Assembly (NCBI RefSeq): GCF_014356525.2
Contig: NC_052508.1
Location: forward strand, 59,619,441-59,683,440
Direction: 5' to 3'
Source of the DNA: Nilaparvata lugens
Taxonomy: Eukaryota; Arthropoda; Insecta; Hemiptera; Delphacidae
Length of the DNA stretch: 64,000 nucleotides
The translations under genes and the position numbers were made by a program. The notes under the pieces were generated by a model, which did no database searches, was not told the DNA's origin, and saw nothing but the letters and a program-made list of their open reading frames with translations. This document shows positions 24,601 to 35,130 of the stretch, in pieces (the first letter of the stretch is position 1; each line of letters begins with the position of its first letter).

Positions 24601-26083
24601 CGCGCCCCTGGGTTTGAATTCAAAATATTTGAGAATCACAATGTTTTTAATGAAAACCCACCCTTCAATACATCGATATACACTATACTTTATTTATAAA
24701 TTATACTCTCATACTTCTATCACAGTTCGCAGACATATTTGCTGCATCTCCTTTATACCTTTATCAAATACAATAACAATTCTCCTCCTCAACACACATA
24801 AAATATCATAAATATAAACTTCTAAACGTACTCCTCCTGACAACACTTAAAACATAGTAATTTTTAAATTCGCCGCTTGCAGGGCCGCCAACCTAACTAC
24901 ACACATTTCATAATTCTCATAAATGATTCCTTTTAGACAATAATTTCGATTCACAAACTTCTGGGCTTATATCTTATAGTATTTCTTAGGTCTTAATATA
25001 AATAATTTTCTATACATCAGGTACAATACTTTTCTTTTGCTAATGGCTCTTGGTTTTTTGGTAGCTTGTATTCACTTTAAGTCTTTTCAGGTAACAAACG
25101 TGGCATAATTAAAAGTAATAAATATAAAACATATAAATAAATATACCGACATTAATAAATATAATAAATAACAATAATAAATAACAATTTTGGGTTACCA
25201 TACTTTTTCATAATCATATGTTTGCAGGCATTACATATTTGATTCAGGTGGCCTTGCCCAGCTGGTCACTGGTTCTACATAATTTGCTGTCGAATTTCAT
25301 AATTATTAACCTAACTGCTGCATTTTTTTCTCTTAAAGGTAATTTACAAATTTTAAATATACTATCCCCGCTTGTGTCCTTTTTTAGTGGATGTAGCTAA
25401 TTTAATTACACATTTAAAAATTATTCTTTTTCTTATTGCAGGCTTCTAACGGCTGGAAGGAATTAAAACACTGGATTGTTGCCATGCGGTCCTATGCCAA
25501 GATTAAATTTATTAAGGAAGGTCAGTAATCGGTTTGATAATAATGTTTTCCTTGATTTCTTATCATATTTATTTCAAATTCAACGATATTGCATGTGGAA
25601 ATGTTGTGATTTACTTGCATCTTCTTGCATTCTGTTTGTAGATGTTGTAGGCTGGTGAGGTTATCTGCTGTTGATTTGTGAGGCTGTCCTATTGATAATT
25701 TTTTCTTCATGAATATAAAACCCCGGTATCTTGTGTATCTTTTAAAACAATTCCTTGATCTGGTTCTGTTTTCTTCCTTGTTATTTCTATTTATTCCGTT
25801 GAGTCTCGATAATTTCACTTTAGTGGCATTGTTTATAATTCTAGTTACACCAATAAACGACTTTATAATATAAAGCTTCCAATCATCTTCATCCGATACT
25901 TTCCACTTAAATTCATTATTAGGCTTCATCATCATAATAAACAATTCAATAATATAACACTTCCAATCAACACTAATAAATTCTTTCAACAATAACATTG
26001 TCTTAATTATAGCATCACTTTTCAATATTATCACAACCATGGTAATCCACACAATACAATAAATCAAAACACTAATTAGTTCT
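24601..26083 (-). other. 3' non-coding part of the LTR element interior
   Basis: This is AT-rich sequence between the last gag-associated frame and the 3' LTR. A minus-strand open stretch at 25522-26067 (181 codons, no convincing start) contains two related segments, DWKCYIIELFI and DWKLYIIKSFI, hinting at small internal repeats, but no known domain. No reverse transcriptase or integrase remnants were found. Confidence 0.5.
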
Positions 26084-26593
26084 TTAATAATATAATCTTT
26101 TCCACATATAATAGCCCGGTACTTCCATTTTATTAATATAATTCCTTATTTCTTCCACTCTTCCTAGACACCGTTTATCCTTATTTAGTTCCCACAAGTA
26201 ATCCATTTTATTGTTGCCCATGCACGAATCCATATTTGTTCTTGTAGTAGCTCCGGTTTTATTCCATTCATTACGTCCATTTTGCCGGTCACATCGCTGA
26301 TTTGCCCTCTTGAAGCGTATGTGCCGCGGATGCACGCCGTCGGTCCGCTCCTGTCCTCCTCGGTGTCGGTCCGGTGTCCTCTTCGGGCGTTTGAACCGTG
26401 CATGCGGCCTCCATCGGCGCGCGCGGTTCCTCCGTTTCTTCCGCCTCCGGGCCTTGGGATGCATCTTGTACCTTTGGTCATGTAGTCCGTCCTCCTCGTC
26501 CTGATGCCGGTCGGGTGTCCTCGGGCGCCTCCGTCTCCGGGCCTTGCGGTGCTCGCTCCTTTTGTCCTGGATGCCGTCCTCTCGTTCTTCCAT
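26084..26593 (-). CDS. Arginine-rich open frame downstream of gag in the LTR element
   Basis: This 169-codon frame overlaps the end of the previous frame by about 115 bp. It starts with an ATG at 26593 and is strikingly basic for the first 100 residues (ARRRRRPRTPDRHQDEEDG, then KARRRKKRRNRARRWRPHAR), in a local GC-rich island unlike the rest of the element. It ends in a Trp/Tyr-containing segment. I recognise no family. It may be a nucleocapsid-like basic tail of Gag reached by a further frameshift, or an incidental frame through a GC-rich repeat. The repeated motif ARRR/RTPDRH in two places suggests internal duplication. Confidence 0.35.
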   Translation of the reverse strand: MEEREDGIQDKRSEHRKARRRRRPRTPDRHQDEEDGLHDQRYKMHPKARRRKKRRNRARRWRPHARFKRPKRTPDRHRGGQERTDGVHPRHIRFKRANQRCDRQNGRNEWNKTGATTRTNMDSCMGNNKMDYLWELNKDKRCLGRVEEIRNYINKMEVPGYYMWKRLYY

Positions 26594-27443
26594 GGGGTCC
26601 TTGGTTTGCTTTGGTGGTGTCCCCTTGATAAGCGGTTGTAGGTTCGGTGCGCGGATCTGTTACATTTTTAATCTTTTCTATATTCACTGACTCCTTAATT
26701 AGTGCATGGTCCTGGTGACTGCTTATATTTAGTAGTGACTCTTCGGTGGCAGGTTGCTCTTCAGTGGGGAACAGGAAACTTAATAGAGGCTGATGCTTGC
26801 GGCTGGCTTTAATTGCATGTTGGGCGGCGGTTTTTTGTGATAGGCTGTCTTGTATAGGCTCCTGTGTGTCTGGTGGTGGGTTATCTTGTGTTTCTTGTAA
26901 CAAAGTCTCCGGTAAATCATTTCTGAATGTGGTGTATGACATTGAAATATCCTGCTTTTCTTGGTTTGTTTCATTTGAGCTTGTGCTTGTTATATCGGGG
27001 GTATCATATAGTCCTGGTTTATTAGCTGTAGTTTTCTGTATATCTGGTGGCGGGTTGTTGGGTGTTGGGTTCCGGGTTTTTTGTTGATTCAATCCTATTG
27101 CATGCGCTGATGTATAATTTGTGCTTACTTGTTGAGGTGGCGGTTTATAATTTCTGTTGTAATTGTTCTGAGTGTGATTATTATTTGAGTTTAATCGATC
27201 ACGGCCATCATAGTGATTCCTACGGTTGCTCTGCTGGGCATAGTGGTTGGTTGTGCGATTTTGAAATTTTTCATTATTCCAATTACCATTTTGCCTGTGC
27301 TCATAGCGGCGTTCAAATTGAGGAGCAGATCGGTAGCGATCATATGATACCGGTTCATAATTTTGGCTGTTGTGCGGATTAAATTTTGAATTATGTTGAT
27401 TTGGTGCGTATCTCTGGTCTGAGCGGTGGTTTGATATTGCCAT
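26478..27443 (-). CDS. C-terminal Gag-like segment, Asn/Gln/Arg-rich, in the -1 frame
   Basis: This 321-codon frame lies directly downstream of the capsid-like frame and is open upstream past its first ATG, overlapping the end of that frame. The overlap encodes CKQLINHLYGIQSAM, which looks like the missing end of a Gag capsid. The body is low-complexity: Asn, Gln, Tyr and Arg-rich (residues about 10-100), then Thr/Pro/Gln-rich, ending in a GC-rich Arg/Gly/Pro segment. No CCHC zinc knuckle is present, so RNA binding, if any, would rely on the basic residues. It has no visible protease motif (no DSG/DTG). It is best read as the C-terminal half of the Gag of this element, not an independent gene. 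Confidence 0.6.
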   Translation of the reverse strand: MAISNHRSDQRYAPNQHNSKFNPHNSQNYEPVSYDRYRSAPQFERRYEHRQNGNWNNEKFQNRTTNHYAQQSNRRNHYDGRDRLNSNNNHTQNNYNRNYKPPPQQVSTNYTSAHAIGLNQQKTRNPTPNNPPPDIQKTTANKPGLYDTPDITSTSSNETNQEKQDISMSYTTFRNDLPETLLQETQDNPPPDTQEPIQDSLSQKTAAQHAIKASRKHQPLLSFLFPTEEQPATEESLLNISSHQDHALIKESVNIEKIKNVTDPRTEPTTAYQGDTTKANQGPHGRTRGRHPGQKERAPQGPETEAPEDTRPASGRGGRTT

Positions 27444-27472
27444 TGCAGACTGTATGCCATATAAATGATTTA

Positions 27473-28999
27473 TCAGCTGCTTACAATCAGTAATGGTTGT
27501 GTGGCGAGTGCCATTCTAACTTGATACGGTAGCTTCTTTAAAATAATACTTGCTAATGCCGATTCATTAATGGGCTCGCTCAATTGAGAATTTTTAAACT
27601 GTAGGGCAGTGACGAAAGTGGTACATGCACCGTCTAAGTTAGGGTTGAAATCGCATGATATAATGTCCGCTAGCACGTCCAACTGTTTACTTCTGCTCCA
27701 ATACTGTTCCAGGAAGACAGCGACAAACTCATCCAATGATGTAAATTCATGGGCTCTACTCCGAAAGAACATCAGGGGTTCGCCAATCAATAAACTAGTC
27801 AAACGAAGACGCCAAAAATTCCAAGAGGTAGGTGCAAGAGTTTGTACTAATTTTATCTGATCAATGAATGGTTGAGGTTGCAAATGGCGATCAGTATTAT
27901 CAAATTTTCCTAGTCCTTGTAATATACTATGTACGTTGAGGTTGTCTGTTTGAATCCCTTGAGGTCGTTGTTGAATATGATTTTCTAATGCTGTTATTTT
28001 TTCCTGTGTTATCTGCCATTGACTATTATGTGTAATTTTATTTGCGTTTATTTCTTGATTTAATTGAGTCAGAGTGGATTTTTGAATTAGTAGAGTTCCG
28101 TTTAAAGCTTTACAGGTTTCAGTATTTTGATTGATGCTACCTTGCAGTTGGTTCATTTTTGTGGACATATTAATCTGTTTATTTTGTATTTCTTTAATAC
28201 TGTTAATATTTTTGTCAACTGTAGTTGTTAATGTTTGATTGGCAACGGTAATTTGTTTGTGGATTTCTTGGTGGCAATCGGCCTTAATGTTATTTGTTAT
28301 ATCCTGAATAGGTGTAGTGATTTGTGTAGTTAGGTTATCTATCCTTTCATTGAGTTCACATGTAACCGTATCCAACCTTTCCGATAATCCTGCCGTAACT
28401 TTATCCTGACTTTCTTTTTGTAGGGTTATCATTGCTTTTAATTCTTCCCTATGATTCTCTACTTTAGTTTCAATATTATCCAACCGTTGTTCTACTGATT
28501 TTATAGCGCCTGCGGTCTCTTTCATGCCCTGTTCCACTGTTTGTTTATTTTCCTCTTTTACTGTAGCAATCTCTTTTTTAATCTCCTGCATCATATCATC
28601 CATTGTTTTTTGTAACATAATATTGAAAGTACTGCTAGTTTGTTCCATTATTACCTTTTGAAGCGGATCTAACTCTGTGATTGAAAATATACTTTGTTTA
28701 CTCAGGTGTGACTCGGCCTCCGGCGATGCGGGTTCTGCAGGCTGCTCCTCGCCCCCTTCAAAGTTGATCTCTACTATCCGTTGATTCAATGGTGTGTCAG
28801 CGGCGTCGATTCGAGTGGATGATAGAGGTTGCAGACCTGGTGGATCGAAGACTATCGACCCGACGCTTCCTGGTTCCCTTTCTCGTGGCGTATTGGCATC
28901 TACCGTGGTGGGGTTTGATGTGCTTGGAGTCGACAAAGTGGGATCTGTGCAACCGCCGTACATGTATGAAACTTCAGAGTTTGCGGGAGTGTGATTCAT
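27473..28999 (-). CDS. Gag-like protein of the LTR element (coiled-coil plus capsid-like region)
   Basis: This 508-codon frame starts at a genuine ATG (complement of 28997-28999), about 540 bp inside the 5' LTR. Residues 1-100 are acidic and Pro/Ser-rich. Residues about 110-350 are a long heptad-like Glu/Lys/Gln/Ile region with repeated segments such as SVEQRLDNIETKVENHREEL, predicted to form a coiled coil. Residues about 365-500 resemble the capsid region of Ty3/gypsy-type Gag, with features such as QPFIDQIKLVQ, a Trp/Arg-rich WNFWRLRLTSLL and a helical FTSLDEFVAVFLEQYW, where a retrotransposon Gag domain would lie. The frame stops within the expected C-terminal capsid helix, and an overlapping frame one base back continues with plausible Gag-like sequence, so a -1 shift (programmed, mutational or a sequence error) probably separates this from the next frame. 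It should assemble particles, but no enzyme domain follows. Confidence 0.8.
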   Translation of the reverse strand: MNHTPANSEVSYMYGGCTDPTLSTPSTSNPTTVDANTPREREPGSVGSIVFDPPGLQPLSSTRIDAADTPLNQRIVEINFEGGEEQPAEPASPEAESHLSKQSIFSITELDPLQKVIMEQTSSTFNIMLQKTMDDMMQEIKKEIATVKEENKQTVEQGMKETAGAIKSVEQRLDNIETKVENHREELKAMITLQKESQDKVTAGLSERLDTVTCELNERIDNLTTQITTPIQDITNNIKADCHQEIHKQITVANQTLTTTVDKNINSIKEIQNKQINMSTKMNQLQGSINQNTETCKALNGTLLIQKSTLTQLNQEINANKITHNSQWQITQEKITALENHIQQRPQGIQTDNLNVHSILQGLGKFDNTDRHLQPQPFIDQIKLVQTLAPTSWNFWRLRLTSLLIGEPLMFFRSRAHEFTSLDEFVAVFLEQYWSRSKQLDVLADIISCDFNPNLDGACTTFVTALQFKNSQLSEPINESALASIILKKLPYQVRMALATQPLLIVSS

Positions 29000-29506
29000 T
29001 ATGTCAAATATGATAAATGCTAATTAAACAGTGATAAGAATGATAAGCGAGAATGCTCAAAAAAGAGACACAAACCGGGACTTACAGTGAACAGTGATGT
29101 GTAAAGTGTTTGGATACTCTTACAACAAGGTATTTATACTTAAGTTTTTTATAATGCTCTAGCGCCCCCAATGTTTTGTTGATTTATTCTTGGCTAGTTT
29201 ACAGGCTGTGACTTATTTTCCAACCGGCTTAAACACCTAATATATTTTTGACTAGAAAGTAATAGCAGTTTAGGCTTGTAAAATATAATCTCTCTCTACA
29301 GACATGTATTTTTCACAGTACTAATATTATAAAATTTTCGTTAAAACATATAATTTCTCTCTATTTAAAGCTATTGATTCCCCAAAAAGTAATACAAATT
29401 TCCCTTCGCCAGTTTTCCTCACAACTCGTATAAGTTATCTATAATTTTCAATATGGTTATTGACTTAATTTCAAATAATTATTCAATGAGCTTGGCTCTC
29501 ATCATC

Positions 29507-29526
29507 AGTCCCACGTTGGTACGGCA
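29507..29526 (-). other. Primer-binding site, tRNA-Lys type
   Basis: Reading the minus strand, eight bases after the 5' LTR end comes TGCCGTACCAACGTGGGACT. The complement of the 3' end of the common animal tRNA-Lys(CUU), including CCA, is TGGCGCCCAACGTGGGGCT. The two share the core CCAACGTGGG and differ at a few positions near the 5' side. The location is right for a PBS, and the mismatches and 8-base offset are the main doubts. Confidence 0.65.
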
Positions 29527-29534
29527 TGTCTTTA

Positions 29535-31529
29535 TGTCACGTTATTCTTTATATTTAAATAACGATTAGCCTCCTGCTTGGCATCAGTCGGTAAAGCATG
29601 AGATTTGATATAATTAGGTCGTGGTTTTCTAATAGTATTCAGTCTAAAAAAAAAAATCTTGATAGGCTTAGGTATGAGTTTCTCCTATAACTCTTGTAAT
29701 TCAATAAAAAATAAATATATATAAATATGATACTTATACAATAGTGTTGAGGAATAATAAATAAATTGCACACCATAAACGTTTCATACATATATTACAC
29801 AAATAATGCAAAGATCAATCGAGGCAAAAAATATATAAAGAGCGATAGAAAAATATAATATAAAAATAGAACAATAATTGAAATCAGTAAAATATCACAG
29901 GCTAAATTTTATACTCTAGATTTATGGCACGAAGCATTACCATGTGCCTTTATCTTAAAATCATATGCATTCTTTTGCATGTAGTTGCAATATGCGCTTG
30001 CTAATACTTGTCGACTTAGACAATTCAATTAAGAATGTGTGCTTTAAGATCAGCTTGATAAATTAGCCACTAATAATCCAAATATATATATATTAAAATC
30101 TCTAGTACTTAGTAGATTTCTTTGTATCGAATATATATTTTTATCTCAGGGTGCAAGATTCGGCACCTGACGGAATAGGTAGAGCCATTCATCTAGTGAA
30201 TTAGAACTATAATAAATTATCGCAAATTGTATTGCAAAAAATTAAATATTATATGCATATGTTTTAATAGCCTAGATTTCGTACTTCTTTGATTAAATAG
30301 AAATTTCTAAAATATTGATCTATATTTTTCTTTCAATTAAATACCTTTAATACTAATTTTTACTTGCGCAAGTATTACTCTTATTAATTTCTTAATTTAT
30401 TATAAAACCCTTTCGGCGAGCTAGCTTTGATCATCAGATTAATTCGAAGCACTAGGGCGCCCATCACTAAATTCAAATTTAATCACTCACGTGTCGAAAA
30501 TCTTCTTGTAAGCCGCCGATGTCGATCCAACTCCATGCGGTCCGGGAATATGGTAGCCGGAATCGTCTCCTCCAAGGGATTATAAATTTAATTCAAAATG
30601 AAAATGACTTCTGCTTCACAATAGCATCACGAAGTCTTTTAAGAAATTTAATAATTTACTTTAACTTTAACTTTTACAAAATCATTAGTAAGGTACTTCG
30701 CTCTAAAATATTTGGGGTCCTCTTATGGTGGCATTTGGCTGGCGAGTGCTGGTTCTTCTTTCTCAAGTTTTACAGATCCTCTTTCCGACTTTCAAATTAG
30801 CATAAAATTTAAATATCTTAGTCCTCCGCCATTAAGTTCAAATAGATCTTACAAAAAATGCCAAAATATTGCTTAGATTATATGATTAATAATTTCTTTG
30901 CATTCGAGCCATATCGATAACATAGATTACACAAATTTTAACACAAAATCTAGTACATTATATAAATATATAGAAATATTTTTGAACTGGCCTACAGTTG
31001 CCGCCTATTAACTGCCGTTTTACTATTGGTGCATGCAAATTTTATTCGGTATTCATGCGCCTGGTAACTCTTATTTCCTGAATACATTAAATTATTTTTA
31101 TTTGGTTTTTTATTTATGCTCTTTGCATGCTAGTTAATATTCTATACATTAATATTAATTCCATGCTACCTAATAATTAGCCACGTGGACGGGTGTTTTT
31201 TCATATTGCACACCATCTGATTGCAATAAAGCTCTGCCAAGGGGTTTTGGTCAGATTCTACGTTCCTCGGTTTGATCGATCTCTAGGTCACCGATCCGTG
31301 AATACATGTACATAACCTCAATCTTCAAATATTTTTATATAATAATCCATTTATGAGCAATAAAATTCCTTCAAATCCTTTTTAGGTTTTTGTACCATTT
31401 AGCCAGAACAAGCTGATGCTATCTAATCTTAGTTATTATCTATTTGGCGATATTAGCCAGTTACTTTATTTCAGACCTATTACTGTTTCTGTTAGGGCTT
31501 CTTATCTACCCAGATTTTAATATGTTACA
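29535..31529 (-). repeat. 5' LTR of the gag-only element
   Basis: This is 1,995 bp with TG...CA ends. It matches the repeat at 22613-24600 almost base for base. The differences I spotted are about nine single- or double-base length changes, mostly in homopolymer runs, and one substitution near 31500. It carries a tRNA-Lys-like stretch near its outer end and a 93-codon open frame on the opposite strand (30519-30800). Confidence 0.93.
29569..29632 (+). other. tRNA-Lys-like stretch inside the 5' LTR (antisense to the element)
   Basis: The segment CATCAGTCGGTAAAGCATGA closely resembles the D-arm region of tRNA-Lys (GCTCAGTCGGTAGAGCATGA). About 17 bases further on, AGGTCGTGG matches the variable-loop/T-stem start. 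The 3' part of the T arm and the acceptor 3' half are missing or diverged, so this is not a functional tRNA. It sits about 34 bases from the LTR edge next to the PBS, in what would be U5 of the element, on the opposite strand. Confidence 0.55.
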
Positions 31530-33157
31530 AGCGCTATCGGGTTTGATGACAATTTTCAACACAAAATTTGTTTTTACCTTTTTGTAGTCATTTTTTATTC
31601 ATTTTTGTGATTGCTCATCCTGGTATTGTGTATGTTTCACTCTCAGTCTTCATCTCTTATTAGTTTTACGTGATACTGAGCATTTTAATACATTCTCTCT
31701 TGTTTACGGTGTCTCATGACTGTAAATTGAATGCTCCGCCTACTGTGGGTGTGTCTTGTACCGGCCTAAGGCAGAGCTCAACATTGATAGGTCAATCTGC
31801 TCAACCAACGGCCAATCACATTGCTTCTTTATTCTATATCATATTGCTTCCATATCTATTCAGCACACGTTTATTGTACTAATCGATGCTCAAGCTTCCA
31901 GTTTACTATTAGAATAACCGAGACTAGCTTCAAAAATATTTCAATGAATCAGTGGCTGTGACTATAATTCCAAGTCGATTTTATTCAATAATTATGGATT
32001 CTACCACAACACATAGAGTTCCACTGTATATAGATTTGATATAATTCGGTATAGATACGATATAATTCAGTTAGCTTTAGAGACAGATCTTTTTTGATAA
32101 TCAACTTCAATTCATTAATGAATTCTAGGATAGTGAAGAGTGAATATTTCAACGGTTCCAACAAAATGTTGGAAAACTACATATCATACCAACTTTATTT
32201 CCTGTTATTCAATTTATGTTGTACATGAAAATGTTAGCAATAAATAAGAAATGTAGATCCAGATCTAGGCTTTTCATAATCAATCTATTTTTATCAGTCT
32301 TGTAAACCTCCTATTTGGTCTATTCATGTGAAAACTATTATCACAACTGGTTTTCAATATGAATACAGAAATAATCAATGGAAGAAGCCTGAATATCAGT
32401 AGAGCTATCACTTGTCTGTTGAAATTATAGTATTCACTCAATTACACTCCATCAAAATGAGTTTTAATACGATTGATTTGATGTAAATCACAGAAAAAAC
32501 CTATTCGTATGTAGATTGATAAACTGGTACGTCATTGAAAGGTAATATTAATATGTTTTATCTCTATTGCAATAACCGGCATGTGAGGAATAATTGTTGA
32601 AATTGTAATTACTGTGAATTAATTAGCATTTCAACTGCAGTCCTCGAATAATAACATGTTGTCGATAGTTCAATCAATTTAGCATAATTACAGTATTTAT
32701 CCAAGTATGGTATTTCAATTAGAAATACTGTATCAAATTCCATTTTCAATCACTGATATCACTCAATTCTCTACAAATTATTTCCAATGCATTCAATTAA
32801 TCATACTATATGTTCATAGTGTATGTTCCAATCACTCTCCAATACATTATCACTCTCCATCGATAAATAATTAAATCATAAACTACAAAATTTCTGCAGG
32901 ACATGTTTCTCAGAATAATGATTAATTAATCATGCTATGTGTAGCGTACCTTATTTTCCAATATATTTCACCAATAAATTTAATAATCAAATCATGTTTT
33001 GCAAGATTTCTGAAGGACTTGTCTCTCAGAATACCGTTGTACCTTCTAATTCCTTCACATATACCTTAAAAACATTTCGAATCCAATATATTTCCAGCAC
33101 AAATCGAGACAAATACGATTAAAATTTATTTTATTGACGCAAATAACACAAATACAG
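31530..33157. other. No recognisable gene
   Basis: After the AGCG target duplication, AT-rich sequence with no repeats shared inside the window. Confidence 0.5.
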
Positions 33158-33260
33158 CTACAGTGATATTCTCTCTAATCTGTTTCTGTCAGCATTGTAT
33201 GAACGGGAAGTGAAGATGATATTAATAAGGGATGCTGCCAGTTGAAAGTGAATCACACTA
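33158..33260 (+). repeat. Palindromic repeat family P, copy 15
   Basis: CTACAGTGATATTCTCTCTA, TCTGTCAGCATTGTATGAAC, GGGAAGTGAAGATGATATTA and ATGCTGCCAGTTGAAAGTGA. Confidence 0.82.
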
Positions 33261-33743
33261 GAGGATGCCATCCGATATGGAAGTGATTACCGCATTCTGC
33301 TATTTACACTGTGAGATTAGATAATTGCATTGCAATAAAATAGGATCAATCAGACACTTCCATCTCTATTTACGCGACAGTGTGGTCACGCTTACCTTAG
33401 GGCCTCAAGTATTATTGGTAATGTCACTACAATAAATTCTTTACAATCTCTAAACTCTGGAGCATGCTCTACAAACAGTAAATATTGATGTTTTTGGTGT
33501 TGTAACATAACTGTTCTTCAGTAATATTCACTCGCAGACTGCTAATTCAGTCTTTTATAATTTTATGATGGATATTATCAGATTTTGTTTATGTTCCAGT
33601 AAATATTTTCTCAAATAAATTCAATAATGAGTAGTGTTAGAAGAAGAGTGTTGAAAACTTTGTGTAGTGTTATTTCGAGAATAATTGTCACAAGTGTAAC
33701 AACCTCACTGCAATAATGATTGGCAAGAAAACAACCCCTATAC

Positions 33744-34279
33744 AATGTGTCCCACGAAAGGTGTAACAGCCGTAGATCAAAGATTCTACTGAAATTTTCA
33801 ACTGAAAATGTCCAGTTAAATGTTCTTATATCGACCTTGGATTTCGAGATATCGATTTCCAATATTTTTTGAAAATGTCAACAGCTAGGAAACTAACAGT
33901 CAGTATCCAATTCTCAGGATATGGTTAGAACTCTTTATCAGCGTTCAAATTGTTTGAAATTTGGCTTTCAACTTGATGAATGCAGTTTTTCAACTTTTAG
34001 CGCTCATAAATAGATCAAAAAAAGGAACAAATTATAAATCTTATCGATTATGAATCATATTGGAAATTTTTCCCTCTCTCCAACCATATCCTGAGAATTA
34101 TATTTCGACTAGTATTTTTCTAGTTATTGACGTTTTTCAAGTTTTCAAAAAACGCGAAAAATATTCTAGTATTTTGAAAACTAAGGTCGATATAAGGCAA
34201 TTTCACTGGAAATTTTCTTTTGTTGCAAATGCCATGTAGAATATTTGGTCCTCGGCTGTTATACCTTTTATGGGTCATT
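33744..34279. mobile_element. TIR-like element, about 536 bp
   Basis: AATGTGTCCCACGAAAGGTG at the left corresponds to AATGACCCATAAAAGGTATA on the other strand at the right, both followed by TAACAGCCG and later ATTCTAC. A second pair of matching blocks (AAGGTCGATAT and AAAATTTTCAACTG-like) lies further in. The arms are diverged, so the copy is old. Confidence 0.6.
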
Positions 34280-34479
34280 CTTTACAGAGATACTGTGACA
34301 ATAATATTGGTGACAATGCTGTGATATTGTGGTGGAGCATTAGTCCAGTCACTGAGTGAGTCCCTTTAGCCTCATTTTCTTCGGTTGCTTTTTAGTGCCT
34401 GTAATAATTGCTTTCTAGCTAATAACAACAACTCTATTACCCTTTTGGTCACAGCCGTTCTTGCAATGGTCTACAAACC

Positions 34480-35130
34480 TACCTCTCTGTTTTTCCATTC
34501 CTACTTCCTTTCTTTCCTCACTGTTCCTGTTCCTTCTTTCGTTTCTATCATCCTATCTCTTTCTCTTTCATACACTTTCTTTTTCTCTCCGTTTCTGTTC
34601 CTTCTTCCTTCTTCAGCATCCTAACTGTTTTTCAATCGCTGTTTCTCTGTCTCACACTTCCTTTTCTCTTCGTTTCTGTTCCTTATTCCTTTTTCATCAT
34701 CCCATCTGTTTCTCCATTCCTGTTCCTCTTTCTTACACTTTCTTTTCTTCCTGTTTTTTGTCCATTCTTCCGTTTTCATCATCCTATCTCTTCTATCATT
34801 CTTTGATTTTCCAATTTCTTCTTCTCTTATTCTCTATAATTTTCACCTATCCTGTAGTGATTTCATCTATCCTCTCCCCATAATTTCCATTCAATCTCCT
34901 TCTTCTACTTTCATCTTCTGACTCTCTCACACTACCTTTTCTCCTCTCATTCTTTCTACACAAGAAACAACTTTTTTCTTGTCTCTCTTTCTCTATTCCA
35001 TGTCTCTTCCCAACTCCCAACACCCTCTCACTCTTCAATATTCTTCATTTCACTCTGTATCTTTCCAATCGTATAAAACCATCTCTTTCTCTTTCCACGC
35101 TCCTCTTCTCCGAAGAACAATACAGTCCCC
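34480..35130 (+). repeat. Pyrimidine-rich domain
   Basis: Strong C+T bias on the + strand with degenerate repeats such as TTTCTGTTCCTTCTTCC and CATCATCCTATCTC. Open frames of up to 140 codons here are Leu/Phe/Ser-only by composition. Confidence 0.8.

Larger units (their letters stand above)
22613..31529 (-). mobile_element. Non-autonomous, gag-only LTR retrotransposon (TR-GAG-like), nearly intact
   Basis: Two direct repeats of about 1,990 bp flank a 4,934-bp interior. Both repeats begin TGTCACG and end TGTTACA on the + strand, so in element orientation they start TG and end CA. The 4 bases before the left repeat (22609-22612) and after the right repeat (31530-31533) are both AGCG, a target site duplication. 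The gag-like frames read on the minus strand, so the right repeat is the 5' LTR. A tRNA-Lys-type primer-binding site lies just inside the 5' LTR. The tract next to the 3' LTR (24601-24620, complement) is only weakly purine-rich. I found no protease, reverse transcriptase, RNase H or integrase motifs in the interior. The combination of LTRs, PBS and gag without pol fits the TR-GAG class of non-autonomous elements, which need enzymes from a partner element. Confidence 0.9.
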
